This document shows, one piece after another, positions 17,466 through 26,077 of a stretch of 64,000 nt of DNA. The notes beneath the pieces are model-generated. The model saw only the letters and a list, made by a program, of their open reading frames with translations. It searched no databases and had not been told where the DNA came from. Source of the stretch: Candidatus Methanomethylophilaceae archaeon (GTDB taxonomy: Archaea > Thermoplasmatota > Thermoplasmata > Methanomassiliicoccales > Methanomethylophilaceae); contig CALUHR010000008.1 of NCBI GenBank assembly GCA_944320495.1, positions 1 through 64,000 on the forward strand. The letters run 5' to 3'. Made by a program: the position numbers and the translations under genes. Each line of letters starts with the position of its first letter. Position 1 is the first letter of the stretch.

Positions 17466-17768
17466 ATGACGATAAAAGACGTAGCGAGCGTTACCGCACT
17501 GGAAGAGAAGCATATGATCTCTATCCTCCTCTTCCTTTCCACCCATGGCCCCAGCAGGAAGATTGACATCTACGACGGGGTCTCATCCAATCCCAGAATG
17601 CCTGACAAGCTCAACATCCTGGAGGGAATGGGTCTGATCACCCAGGAGATCGATTCCGTGACCAGATCCACCATCGTTTCCCTGACCGAACCCGGGGAGC
17701 AGATTGCGGGGATGCTCGTGGCCATCGATTGCCGCATAAAGGAGCTAACCACGGCGCGAGCCGATTAA
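17466..17768 (+). CDS. Winged-helix transcriptional regulator
   Basis: 100 residues forming a single winged helix: EEKHMISILLFLSTHGPSRK, IDIYDGVSSNPRMPDKLNIL as the recognition part, and a wing (TRSTIVSLTEPG). The C-terminal helix may dimerise. It is similar in layout to archaeal ArsR/MarR-like single-domain regulators, but I cannot name a subfamily. It ends in TAA just before the promoter-like GATTAAGTAC region of the ABC ATPase gene. Confidence 0.75.
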   Translation: MTIKDVASVTALEEKHMISILLFLSTHGPSRKIDIYDGVSSNPRMPDKLNILEGMGLITQEIDSVTRSTIVSLTEPGEQIAGMLVAIDCRIKELTTARAD

Positions 17769-17794
17769 GTACATCCTCGGGATTTCAGGCTCTC

Positions 17795-18598
17795 ATGGAG
17801 AAGGCTCTGGAGCTCAGGAACGTATCTGTCGTCAGGAACGGCAACCACATCCTGAGGTCCGTCGACCTGGATATCTACCGCGGTGAGAACGTCGCCGTGA
17901 TAGGTCCGAACGGTTCTGGCAAGACCACGCTCATCAAGCTTCTGAGAGGGGACATCCACCCGTACTACGACGAGGAGAACCCGGCGACCATGCGTATATT
18001 CGGCATGGACCGCTGGAACCTCTTCGACGTCCGCAGCCGCATGGGGGTCGTCTCCATGGACCTGCAGTCCCAGTTCCACTCGGACACACGGGTGTCCGAG
18101 GTGGTATGCTCGGGGTTCTTCAACAGCCTGGATGTCTTCAGGAACCACACCCTCACCGACGAGATGATCAGGGCCGCCCACGAGGCCGCCATGACCATGG
18201 GTGTGGAGGATCTCATGGACCGTGAGATCGCCAACCTCTCTCTGGGGGAGATGCGCCGCACCCTGATCGCCAGGGCGATGGTGACCAAGCCCGATCTCCT
18301 GGTTCTCGACGAGCCGATGACCGGGCTGGACATAGTGATGAAGTCCAAGTTCCGCTCGATGTTCGACATCCTCATCGAGGCCGGCGTGAGCATAGTCATG
18401 ATCACCCACGAGCTCACCGACATACCCAAATCCGTCAGGAGGGTCGTCATGGTCAAGGACGGCGAGATCTACGCCGACGGCCCGAAGGAGGAGCTCCTGA
18501 CCAGCGAGACGATCTCCGACCTCTATGGGGAGGAAATCGAGGTAGAATGCACCGATGGCATCTACCGCATGCACATGTCTGGGAATATGATAGGATGA
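17795..18598 (+). CDS. ABC transporter ATP-binding protein, unusual signature
   Basis: 267 residues. Walker A GPNGSGKTT is near residue 38 and Walker B LLVLDEP near 168, but the signature reads LSLGEMRR instead of LSGGQ, as in the ModF/YlmA-like soluble ABC ATPases that lack a dedicated permease. No permease gene is nearby; the next genes encode a zinc-ribbon protein and RFC-L. Residue spacing also includes an insertion GVEDLMDREI before the signature. It may act without transport. The start follows a TATA-like GATTAAGTAC by about 30 bases. Confidence 0.8.
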   Translation: MEKALELRNVSVVRNGNHILRSVDLDIYRGENVAVIGPNGSGKTTLIKLLRGDIHPYYDEENPATMRIFGMDRWNLFDVRSRMGVVSMDLQSQFHSDTRVSEVVCSGFFNSLDVFRNHTLTDEMIRAAHEAAMTMGVEDLMDREIANLSLGEMRRTLIARAMVTKPDLLVLDEPMTGLDIVMKSKFRSMFDILIEAGVSIVMITHELTDIPKSVRRVVMVKDGEIYADGPKEELLTSETISDLYGEEIEVECTDGIYRMHMSGNMIG

Positions 18599-19065
18599 CC
18601 AAGGTCTGCGGAGAATGCGGCAGGGAGGTACCCTACGACATGGACTTCTGCCCATATTGCGGCAGCCGCAGGACCCTGGAGGTCGGGGGCCAGGGTACAG
18701 CCCAGATGCTCTGCCCCGACTGCGGGACGCCCTACGGCTACGGGGACAGATTCTGCGGCAAATGCGGAGCCCAGCTCCCGCAGATCCCGCCCCAGGCTGT
18801 CGTCGCGCGCATGAGGAAGCACACGAACCTCGCGCTGATGGTCGCTCTCATAGCCGGTTTCTTCAACGTGTTCGGTCTGGGGCACATCATACTCAAGAGC
18901 TACATCAGGGGCGTCATGTTCATCATCATGGGTGTTGTGATCTGGTATCTCAACGGATGGAGCCTCTTCGGAGGCGGCTTCACCGTGACCCTTCTGACGG
19001 TCGCGGTGTACTTCTATCAGGCGATCGATGTCACCAGGGTGGCCATGACCCCGGAGGACAGATGA
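18595..19065 (+). CDS. Double zinc-ribbon membrane protein
   Basis: 156 residues. Two zinc ribbons are in tandem: KVCGECGREVPYDMDFCPYC and LCPDCGTPYGYGDRFCGKCG. Two to three hydrophobic segments follow (residues about 80-145). The start overlaps the ABC ATPase stop (ATGA) and the stop overlaps the RFC-L start (ATGA), so it is translated as part of this operon. Function unknown. Confidence 0.85.
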   Translation: MTKVCGECGREVPYDMDFCPYCGSRRTLEVGGQGTAQMLCPDCGTPYGYGDRFCGKCGAQLPQIPPQAVVARMRKHTNLALMVALIAGFFNVFGLGHIILKSYIRGVMFIIMGVVIWYLNGWSLFGGGFTVTLLTVAVYFYQAIDVTRVAMTPEDR

Positions 19066-20528
19066 CCGACTGGACCGAGAAGTACCGCCCGAGGACGCTC
19101 GACGACGTCATCGGCAATCCGGCGGCGGTCAACTCCCTGAGGGCGTGGGCCCGTTCGTGGGACTCCGGTGTCCCGGAGGTCCGCGCCGTCGTGCTCAGCG
19201 GACCTCCCGGCGTGGGGAAGACCACATCCGCCGAGGCCCTGGCCAGGGAGATGGGCTGGGGGATAATCGAGATGAATGCCTCGGACCAGAGGCGCAAGTC
19301 CGATATCGAGGCGGTGGCGCTGAGCGGATCGATATCCAACACCTTCGGTGATGACGGTACATATCTGGATTCCGGTTCCAGGGGGAGGACCCTCATCGTC
19401 CTCGACGAGGCCGACAGCTTCGCCGGCAACAGCGACCGCGGAGGAGGCTCCGCAGTGACCGAGGTCATCAACTCCACCAAGCAGCCGCTCATAATCATAG
19501 CCAACGACTACTACGAGCTGACCAGGAAGAGCAGTGCCGCCAAGACGAAGGCGATGCAGATAGTCTTCAAGAGGCCGCAGAAAACCTCCATCGCCAAGGC
19601 GCTGTACAGGATAGCAGAGGCCGAGGGCATCGAGGTCGATCCTGAGGCCATGGAGAGGCTCGCTGAGAACGCGTCGGGCGACATGCGCGCGGCGGTCCGT
19701 GACTTCCAGTCTCTCGCCATAGGCAGGGACTCCGTCTCGGCCGAGGTCTCGGAGGGGCTCTCCCACAGGGACGTGGAGACCGACCTCTTCGGCATGATGT
19801 CGGCGGTGTTCCGTGGTTCCGACCCTGCAGCCGCGAGGTCGGCCATGTCAGAGGTGGACGAGGAACCCTCCACCAAGCTGATGTGGATAGACGAGAACCT
19901 GCCTACCGAGTTCGTCGACCCCGGGGACCTCGTTCGCGGATACGAGAAGCTCTCCAGGGCCGCCATGTTCCTGGGCAGGGTCAACAGCCGCCAGTACTAC
20001 GGGTTCTGGTCCTACGCCTCAGACTACATGACCTACGGACTCATGGGCGCACGCATGACCGACCGTCGCGGGAGGGATCGCATGAGGTTCCCATCCCTGA
20101 TGTCCAAGATGTCCCGTGGCAAGGGCGGAAGGGGCGTACGCTCCTCGCTGGAGATGAAGGTCGCCCTGATGCTGCACACCACACCGGCCCGCGCCGGCAG
20201 GGACGTCGTCCCCTATCTGGCGGCGATGTGCGCGTCGGACAAAGCATTCAGAGCAGTGTTGGCCGCCGATCTCATGCTGGACGCGGACGAGATGGGCTAT
20301 CTCATAGACAAGAAGCCCGAGTCCAAGGACGTCAAGACAGCCCTCGCCGAGGCCGAGCGCATCCTCGAGGAGAGAGCGATTGCTGCCAGGAGGCCGGTCG
20401 TCGCCCCGGTCATCGAGCCCGCTAAGCCATTAGCGGAGGCTCCCGCTCCGAAACCGGCTCCCAAGCCGGAACCAGCCCCAGCCGCACCGCAAAGACCAAA
20501 GGCACAGCGCAGCCTATTCGACTTCTGA
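19062..20528 (+). CDS. rfcL: Replication factor C large subunit
   Basis: 488 residues. It begins WTEKYRPRTLDDVIGNP (RFC box II), with Walker A GPPGVGKTT at 47-55 and Walker B LIVLDEADSF near 111. The C-terminal third is the RFC-L collar domain, then an Ala/Pro/Lys-rich linker, and the last residues QRSLFDF form a PCNA-binding PIP box. RFC-L with the small subunit opens and loads PCNA at primer ends. The small subunit gene is not in this window. Confidence 0.96.
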   Translation: MTDWTEKYRPRTLDDVIGNPAAVNSLRAWARSWDSGVPEVRAVVLSGPPGVGKTTSAEALAREMGWGIIEMNASDQRRKSDIEAVALSGSISNTFGDDGTYLDSGSRGRTLIVLDEADSFAGNSDRGGGSAVTEVINSTKQPLIIIANDYYELTRKSSAAKTKAMQIVFKRPQKTSIAKALYRIAEAEGIEVDPEAMERLAENASGDMRAAVRDFQSLAIGRDSVSAEVSEGLSHRDVETDLFGMMSAVFRGSDPAAARSAMSEVDEEPSTKLMWIDENLPTEFVDPGDLVRGYEKLSRAAMFLGRVNSRQYYGFWSYASDYMTYGLMGARMTDRRGRDRMRFPSLMSKMSRGKGGRGVRSSLEMKVALMLHTTPARAGRDVVPYLAAMCASDKAFRAVLAADLMLDADEMGYLIDKKPESKDVKTALAEAERILEERAIAARRPVVAPVIEPAKPLAEAPAPKPAPKPEPAPAAPQRPKAQRSLFDF

Positions 20529-20532
20529 TACC

Positions 20533-21489
20533 ATGGACGATGCCTACCGCGACCTCCTCATCAAGCAGCAGTACAGGCTGTACAAGGACCATTCCGCAGT
20601 CAAGCTCTGCCACTGGATGAAGGAGAGCATGATCCGCGGCAGGCATTGCTACAAGCAGGACTTCTACGGTATCCAGTCCCACAGGTGCCTCCAGATGACA
20701 CCCGCCATTAACGAGTGCAGCCACATGTGCACCTTCTGCTGGCGCGTCCAGGAGCACGACTTCGAGGTCAGGGACTGGGCGGAGCCCAAGGAGATGCTCG
20801 ACGGCCTCATAGAACAGCAGAGGAAGCTCGTCTCAGGATTCAAGGGGGACCCCCGCTGTGACATTAAGATGTACGAGGAGGCCCGCAATCCGGATCAGGT
20901 CGCCATCTCGCTGGCAGGCGAGCCCATCACATATCCGTACCTTTCCGAGTTCCTCAGGGAGTGCCATTCCCGCGGCATGACGACGTTCATGGTCACCAAC
21001 GGGACGTATCCGGAGAGGCTCGCCGAGCTGGACACCCTGCCCATGCAACTCTATGTGACCGTCGCGGCCCCCAACGAGGAGGTCTACAGGCGCGTCTGCC
21101 GCCCCAAGGAGCAGGACTGCTGGGACCGTCTGATGAGGACCCTCGAGCTTCTCCCTTCGCTGGAGACCCGGACCGTCATAAGGCACACCCTTGTCAAGAA
21201 CGAGAACTTCGGATGGCTGGACGATTACGCCCGTCTCGACAGGATCGCGGACCCCGATATGGTGGAGCCTAAGGGATACGTGTTTGTGGGAGGCTCCAGG
21301 ATGCGCCTCACCATAGACTGCATGCCGTCCTTCGCCGAGGTCAAAGACTTCTCCAGGCAGCTTGGCGATCGCATAGGCATGTCGATAATCAACGAGCGCG
21401 AGGACAGCCGCGTCGTCCTTCTCGGGGCCCCGGGCATGGAGACCGACGTCAGGAAGCTCCACGGGCTCCCGTCGCATATGGAAGAATGA
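20533..21489 (+). CDS. taw1: 4-demethylwyosine synthase TYW1 (Taw1)
   Basis: 318 residues, the archaeal TYW1 length. The radical SAM cysteines are Cys62, Cys66 and Cys69 in ECSHMCTFCWR, matching TYW1's characteristic Trp after the third cysteine. Other markers are SLAGEPITYPYLSEF and FMVTNGTYPERL. It makes the tricyclic base of wyosine on tRNA-Phe from N1-methylguanosine and pyruvate. It starts four bases after RFC-L and is probably co-transcribed. Confidence 0.95.
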   Translation: MDDAYRDLLIKQQYRLYKDHSAVKLCHWMKESMIRGRHCYKQDFYGIQSHRCLQMTPAINECSHMCTFCWRVQEHDFEVRDWAEPKEMLDGLIEQQRKLVSGFKGDPRCDIKMYEEARNPDQVAISLAGEPITYPYLSEFLRECHSRGMTTFMVTNGTYPERLAELDTLPMQLYVTVAAPNEEVYRRVCRPKEQDCWDRLMRTLELLPSLETRTVIRHTLVKNENFGWLDDYARLDRIADPDMVEPKGYVFVGGSRMRLTIDCMPSFAEVKDFSRQLGDRIGMSIINEREDSRVVLLGAPGMETDVRKLHGLPSHMEE

Positions 21490-21495
21490 AGAAGA

Positions 21496-21509
21496 CGGGG
21501 TCACCCCCG
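21496..21509. terminator. Hairpin between convergent genes
   Basis: GC stem CGGGG / CCCCG with a short loop between the stops of TYW1 (21489) and the minus-strand DUF1294 gene (21520), followed by a T-rich stretch on the plus side. Confidence 0.5.
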
Positions 21510-21519
21510 CCAGGTTTTC

Positions 21520-21798
21520 TCACATCCAGTTCATCGCGATGTACGCGATGAGGATGATGTGCAGGACCAGGAAGACGTAGACGAGCTTGAACTTGGTCTT
21601 CTGGGTCTTGTGGTGCGCGACCTTCATGCCGATGGCGGCGCCCCAGGGGCCGAAGAGGGCCCCCAGGAGAAGGGTGGATTCCTTCGTGCGCCACTGGTCG
21701 GTCTTGGCCTTGTGCTTGTCCCAGGCGTACATCGCGAACACGATCGCGTTGATCACGACGTATACCGCGAACACAACCAGGGTAAGGTTCTGGTCCAT
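21520..21798 (-). CDS. DUF1294 small membrane protein
   Basis: 92 residues with three hydrophobic segments. The MYAWDKHKAK and LLGALFGPWGAAIGM blocks followed by HHKTQKTKF are characteristic of DUF1294. No function is known. Its ATG overlaps the stop of the upstream flavodoxin gene by one base, so translation is coupled. Confidence 0.9.
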   Translation of the reverse strand: MDQNLTLVVFAVYVVINAIVFAMYAWDKHKAKTDQWRTKESTLLLGALFGPWGAAIGMKVAHHKTQKTKFKLVYVFLVLHIILIAYIAMNWM

Positions 21799-22199
21799 CA
21801 GATCCTCGCAATGAACTCGTCGACGGCGACGGGGATGCCGGCCTCGTTCATCTCACAACCCTTGTTGTTGAAGTAGACCGCATCCTGGATGCCAAGCTCT
21901 TCAGCGATCTTGTCGCGCTGGGCGTCGCCCTTCTCGCCGTTGTACATGCAGACGATGAAGAGATGGAGATTCTTGCCCTTGAGGGCGTCCCTGTTGGCAT
22001 CGAGGAACTGCACGAGCGGCTTGTATGGCTTGCCGGCGTGGACACCGGTCCCGAAGATCACGTCATCGAAATCGGTCAGATTGATCTTCGTGATCTGCTT
22101 CAGGTTGAAGACGTCCGCCTTCAGTTCGCGAGCCATATAATCGGCTATGCCTTTGGTGTTCTTCGTGAATCCTGTTGCGTAGATGATGGCCGTTCCCAT
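21798..22199 (-). CDS. Flavodoxin domain protein
   Basis: 133 residues with a flavodoxin-like Rossmann fold: AIIYATGFTKNTKGIADYMA is the FMN phosphate-binding loop, although the loop reads TGFTKNT rather than the classical TGNTE, and DDVIFGTGVHAGKPYKP is the second FMN loop. It resembles the HemG-type flavodoxin_5 group. It lies in a minus-strand cluster with an FMN reductase and DUF1294 and would act as an electron carrier or quinone reductase. Confidence 0.85.
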   Translation of the reverse strand: MGTAIIYATGFTKNTKGIADYMARELKADVFNLKQITKINLTDFDDVIFGTGVHAGKPYKPLVQFLDANRDALKGKNLHLFIVCMYNGEKGDAQRDKIAEELGIQDAVYFNNKGCEMNEAGIPVAVDEFIARI

Positions 22200-22225
22200 C
22201 GTTCATCCCATCCTAATGCAGGGAC

Positions 22226-22783
22226 TCAGAGCTTCTTGGCCAGCGCGACGGCCTCTTCCATGACGGCGGCGTTGTCCTTCGCGGGTCCGTTGGGCCCCTC
22301 CCTGTAGTCGATGTTACCGACGACATCGCACTTAAGGAAACCGCCCAGCACGTTCTTGATGGTGGCCGCGATGTTCTCGGTGCCGGCTCCGGACCCGGAG
22401 GTGACGACGGTGGCGACCTTCTTGCCCTCGGGGATGTTGCAGACGAATCCGTTGGGCCCCATTCCGACGTATCCATAGAAGCGGTCCTCGAGCATCCTGT
22501 ACTGGGAGACGGCCTGTCCGAAGTAGTCGGGGGTGGCGAGGATGACGGATCCGCTCTCCGCGATGGAGTTGAGGACAGGGGTGAGTCCGTCGTTCCTGAC
22601 GCAGTGGCCGGCCTTCTTGCATCCCATGCAAGCCTGGCATCCCTTGACGTTCTCGAGCTGGTTCAGGTAGAACACGTCGACCTTCTTGCCCTCGGCCTCG
22701 AGGGTCTCGACCATCTTACCGACGATGGCGGCGCAGTTTCCGTTCTTCCTGGGCGAAGCAATCACAGCGGTTACATCCGACAT
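22226..22783 (-). CDS. Iron-sulfur flavoprotein / FMN reductase family protein
   Basis: 185 residues. The N-terminal VIASPRKNGNCAAIVGKM is the FMN-binding loop of NADPH-dependent FMN reductases. A compact cysteine motif GCQACMGCKKAGHC near residue 50 resembles the 4Fe-4S site of methanogen iron-sulfur flavoproteins (Isf), which handle oxygen and peroxide. It is the first gene after a divergent promoter region with paired operator repeats and an HxlR regulator on the other side, so it is probably the regulated target. Confidence 0.85.
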   Translation of the reverse strand: MSDVTAVIASPRKNGNCAAIVGKMVETLEAEGKKVDVFYLNQLENVKGCQACMGCKKAGHCVRNDGLTPVLNSIAESGSVILATPDYFGQAVSQYRMLEDRFYGYVGMGPNGFVCNIPEGKKVATVVTSGSGAGTENIAATIKNVLGGFLKCDVVGNIDYREGPNGPAKDNAAVMEEAVALAKKL

Positions 22784-22832
22784 AGTATGAACCTCGAAAA
22801 TGTGTAATAGTTTTTCGTTATAAATATTTCCG

Positions 22833-22862
22833 TACCAAATGTTATTAACCTACCTAATGTTA
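22833..22862. promoter_or_regulatory. Paired direct-repeat operator between HxlR regulator and flavoprotein
   Basis: TACCAAATGTTA (22833-22844) and TACCTAATGTTA (22851-22862) differ at one position and are 18 bp apart. They lie immediately upstream of a TATA box (ATATTTATA, minus strand, 22820-22828) for the flavoprotein and ten bases before the regulator's ATG. An 18-bp spacing puts both repeats close to the same helix face. Confidence 0.6.
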
Positions 22863-22871
22863 CCATAAGGC

Positions 22872-23363
22872 ATGAGTCCCCAATCCATCGGTTGCAATCT
22901 CAATCCGGACCGCACGAGCCTTCCCAACCACGTGAGGTTCAACTGCTGTCTGGATGCCGCCATGTCGGTGATCGAGGGCAGGTGGAAGGGTACGATCCTG
23001 TGCATGCTCTATCTGAACGGGGGCATGAGGTTCTCGGAGCTCCAGAAGGCCATCGGGGAGGTCTCCTCAAGGATCCTCTCCAAGCAGCTCAGGGAGCTGG
23101 AGGAGGACGGGATGATCTCCCGTGAGGTGGCCAGCGACAGGAAGCTCAAGGTGACGTACTCGCTCACCGAGAAGGGTGAATCCATACTGCCCGCCCTAAA
23201 GATGCTGGCCGAGTGGGGGTCTTACCATCAGGTCGTCAGGGTGATCCTTCCGGAGGGTGTTTCAGCCCTCGACCACCTTGACCAGCACGCGTCTCGTCCT
23301 GGGGCCGTCGAACTCGCAGAGGAAGATGCCCTGCCAGGTGCCGAGGACAGGCTCTCCGCCTGA
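22872..23363 (+). CDS. HxlR family transcriptional regulator
   Basis: The first ~118 residues are an HxlR winged helix: RWKGTILCMLYLNGGMRFSE, GEVSSRILSKQLRELEEDGM and REVASDRKLKVTYSLTEKGE. A Cys pair (FNCCLDAAMSVIEG) sits just before the domain and might sense redox. The final ~40 residues overlap the minus-strand YjbQ gene by 102 bases and look like run-on; the true protein probably ends near residue 122. It faces the flavoprotein genes across paired operator repeats. Confidence 0.85.
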   Translation: MSPQSIGCNLNPDRTSLPNHVRFNCCLDAAMSVIEGRWKGTILCMLYLNGGMRFSELQKAIGEVSSRILSKQLRELEEDGMISREVASDRKLKVTYSLTEKGESILPALKMLAEWGSYHQVVRVILPEGVSALDHLDQHASRPGAVELAEEDALPGAEDRLSA

Positions 23364-23663
23364 CACGATCACAGTCGCGGAGGGTCCCACGCAGCTGGTT
23401 CTCAGATGGGCGTGTGAGTTGCCTTCCGCGTGGAGGTAGTCGTCCCTCTCCGGGAATGCGCGGTCGAGTCCGGCTAGCATGTCGGTCTTGACGTCGGGGT
23501 CGGCGTTCTCGTTGATCGTTATGCCAGCGGTGGTGTGCTTCGAGAATACCACGCATATGCCCTCGCGGATTCCACTGTCTGCGATGATTCTCCTTACCGG
23601 AGATGTTATGTCGATAATCTGCGTCCTGCCCGTCTCGACCGTTATCTCGCGGATGGGTGTCAT
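23262..23663 (-). CDS. YjbQ/UPF0047 family protein
   Basis: 133 residues, with the diagnostic VVFSKHTTAGITINENADP, the HAEGNSHAHLRTSCVGPS block and GTWQGIFLCEFDGPRTRR. The conserved histidines in these blocks form the family's metal or active site. Some homologues have secondary thiamine-phosphate synthase activity; the physiological role is not settled. The frame remains open upstream to 24068, but homology begins at MTPIREI. Confidence 0.9.
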   Translation of the reverse strand: MTPIREITVETGRTQIIDITSPVRRIIADSGIREGICVVFSKHTTAGITINENADPDVKTDMLAGLDRAFPERDDYLHAEGNSHAHLRTSCVGPSATVIVSGGEPVLGTWQGIFLCEFDGPRTRRVLVKVVEG

Positions 23664-24170
23664 AGGATGGGAATTACAGTATGGTGGTTGGATGTTTCGA
23701 TTTCCGCGGGGTCTTAGTTGGTCGTCGTTGCAGGTTCGTGCAGGGAATACGTCGGCCACGGGGCCCTCATCAGATAAGTCCGTACCGATAAATCTCATCC
23801 TGTCAGGCTGGTCAGACGTCAGATTTCTCGGGGCATCGATTTCGGCGATGCGTCCCTCGGCCGACAGGGAGATGCTGATGACTTCTCGTATTCCGAATGA
23901 GTACCAAATCGCCAATGAACAGGGATCTGTGGGTGTCCGAATAGTCCATGAGCCTCTGGGTCTCGCGGGTGCGTACTCTACGTGATGACATCCGGGACAT
24001 TGGAAATGGCAGTGGCTGAAACCTCGGCAAGAGTCCGGTCGATGCTTTGCACATCGTTGCAACCACATAATAGATGATTCATAAACTTCATATTGATTAT
24101 GATTATGAAATTAACATGAATTCGATAGTACTGGTTAAGAACGCCGATAATATACGTACCTTCGACCCAC
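23664..24170. other. Long intergenic region with AT-rich promoter part
   Basis: No recognisable gene. The left two thirds are open in two minus-strand frames, one continuous with YjbQ, but neither resembles a protein I know. They could be the decayed remains of one. From about 24050 the composition turns AT-rich. It contains TTCATA at 24078-24083 and 24087-24092 and the inverted copy TATGAA at 24104-24109, and a TATA box (ATAATATAC, 24147-24155) that gives a leaderless start at 24171. Confidence 0.5.
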
Positions 24171-25121
24171 ATGGCATACAGTCTAGTCAAGATTGACGCG
24201 GGACGTTCTGAGGAGCTCAGGGACAGATGCTCCGCTCTGAACTACTACACGATGAAGGCCGACATATTCGGTGTCTGCGTCCAGCTCTACACCGAGAGCA
24301 AGGACTACATTGACATGTGGGCGGACAACTTCTACCAGATGTCCGATTCGGTCAGGTCCCACGCGAGGATATTCTGCTTGGATGATGCGTCCACGGACCT
24401 CCATGTGGAATACGATGTGGCCACGCGCACCATTTTCCTGTTCAACTTTGACTACTATGGGTGGGTCAAGAGCATCGCCCTCGGGATGGCCGGGAACATA
24501 CTGGAGGACGCCCACTCCATCTATTCCGTGCACGGCGCGGCGCTCGACATCGACGGCCGTGGCGTCACGCTCATCGCTCCCTCCAAGACGGGGAAGACGA
24601 CCCAGTCCTGGGGGCTGCTGAGAGCAGATCATGCCAGCCTGATCACCGACGACTGGTACTTCGTTTCCTTCGACGGGTCCCGCCCGAGGGTCCGCGGTTC
24701 CGAGAAGAACTGCTACATCGACGCTGACATCGGGGACGTGTGGGAGGAGTACAAACCCCTGGTCCGCGGGGTCAAATTCGACAACAGGGGCAGGGGAATC
24801 GGGAACGTCAGATGGGTCGCCGGTGAGGGCTCCGTGATCTCGGAGACCTCCATGCGCTACGTGTTCCTCCTCAAACGCGATGCAGACGAGGAGCCAGGCG
24901 TCAGGAGGATGGAGCCGGAGGATGCGCTTTCATATCTTAGGGAACACGACTACTGCAACCCCCACCAGCTCCTGCGCGACGACCACCGTATGGTAAGACG
25001 CGAAAACTTCTTCCGCAGGTATCTCTCGGAATGCGAGGTGTTCATGGTGAACACCACCGGCACACCGGAGGAGACTCAGGCCTCCATAAGGGAGGTCCTC
25101 GCAGAGAGGTGCGGGATATGA
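24171..25121 (+). CDS. HprK-like P-loop kinase domain protein
   Basis: 316 residues. The centre resembles the HPr kinase/PEP carboxykinase-like fold: SIYSVHGAALDIDGRGVTLI, a Walker A loop APSKTGKTTQ near residue 140, then the acidic pair in SLITDDWYFV, as in HprK. The N-terminal 120 residues and the C-terminal 100 are unfamiliar. Archaea normally lack the HPr phosphotransferase system, so the substrate is unknown. The gene is leaderless behind a TATA box and overlaps the following membrane protein gene by four bases (ATGA), so they are a unit. Confidence 0.7.
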   Translation: MAYSLVKIDAGRSEELRDRCSALNYYTMKADIFGVCVQLYTESKDYIDMWADNFYQMSDSVRSHARIFCLDDASTDLHVEYDVATRTIFLFNFDYYGWVKSIALGMAGNILEDAHSIYSVHGAALDIDGRGVTLIAPSKTGKTTQSWGLLRADHASLITDDWYFVSFDGSRPRVRGSEKNCYIDADIGDVWEEYKPLVRGVKFDNRGRGIGNVRWVAGEGSVISETSMRYVFLLKRDADEEPGVRRMEPEDALSYLREHDYCNPHQLLRDDHRMVRRENFFRRYLSECEVFMVNTTGTPEETQASIREVLAERCGI

Positions 25122-26077
25122 AGGCTCCGAGGGTCAGGGGGATCGCCTCCTCCGATGTGAAGAACAAGTTCACAGGCGCGGCAGGCAAGATGCGCGACGC
25201 CGTCTCCTCGTCCAGGAAGTCCATCCTGGACTCCAACTTCAAGCATGAGCGCGCCATAAGGATCGAGAAGCGTCACGAGCTCTCGGTCATGTGGTTCTCA
25301 TTCATCATCATCGTCGTCTCCAGCGCCGTGTTCTTCATCATCGGCAGGATCGTAAACGACGGCGACTGGTCCTACATGGACTTCTTCTACAACATGGGCT
25401 GCAACATCCTGGCCATGTTCATCGTCGTGCTCTGCTTGGACACGCTGGTCAACCGCAACCGCGACGACCGTCTGCAGAGGGGGGAGGCGTCCAAGATCCT
25501 CAGGTATAACCGCCTCATCAGCCCGGAGATCGACATGTATCTGGTCAGGAAGAACATGGTCATCACCCCCAACGGCAAGACCGTGAGGAAGTTCCAGGTC
25601 GATGCCAAGTTCACCGTCAGGGACATGCGCGACATGTACGGCGCGTCGGATCTCGTAGCCGATGTCGGCATCTCCAAGATCAGGAGATATGCCCATTACC
25701 AGGCGGTTCTGGCGGACCACTTCGAGAAGCTCATAGAGAATGTGGACTTCGTCTTCTACCCGGAGATTGCTGACGCCGCGATGCGCTATCTCAACGCCAC
25801 CTCCTACGGCGAGGCCGCCCTCGATGCCGTGGTCAGCTACGAGGACACCCGCGCAGGGACGAAGTCGATGAGGGCTATGGTCATCCAGATGATTCGCGAA
25901 GAGCCCGAGGAGGGCCGCTTCATCGATGCAAACCCGACGATGAAGAACGTATACCTGGTGCACCAGATGATCAACGAGCAGGAGGCTGCCGTGGCCGACT
26001 ATCTCAGGATGATCAAGACCCTCCAGGAGAAGGACCCCTCGCAGTCGAAGCGTGACGACGTCATCGAGCAAGAGTGA
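25118..26077 (+). CDS. Membrane protein of unknown function, coupled to HprK-like gene
   Basis: 319 residues. A basic N-terminal 50 residues is followed by two membrane segments (about 55-77 and 90-112, VMWFSFIIIVVSSAVFFIIG and ILAMFIVVLCLDTL) and a long, helical, charged cytoplasmic part. I do not recognise it. Its start overlaps the previous stop. The paired expression suggests that the kinase-like protein acts with a membrane anchor. Its 3' end converges with sfsA. Confidence 0.75.
   Translation: MKAPRVRGIASSDVKNKFTGAAGKMRDAVSSSRKSILDSNFKHERAIRIEKRHELSVMWFSFIIIVVSSAVFFIIGRIVNDGDWSYMDFFYNMGCNILAMFIVVLCLDTLVNRNRDDRLQRGEASKILRYNRLISPEIDMYLVRKNMVITPNGKTVRKFQVDAKFTVRDMRDMYGASDLVADVGISKIRRYAHYQAVLADHFEKLIENVDFVFYPEIADAAMRYLNATSYGEAALDAVVSYEDTRAGTKSMRAMVIQMIREEPEEGRFIDANPTMKNVYLVHQMINEQEAAVADYLRMIKTLQEKDPSQSKRDDVIEQE

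Noticed and set aside
23812..24066. 84-residue minus-strand open frame upstream of YjbQ.
   Set aside because: No family, no start signal; at most a decayed gene.
25298..26060. Continuation of SfsA antisense to the membrane protein gene.
   Set aside because: SfsA is about 230 residues; the extension is Leu/Val/Asp low complexity.
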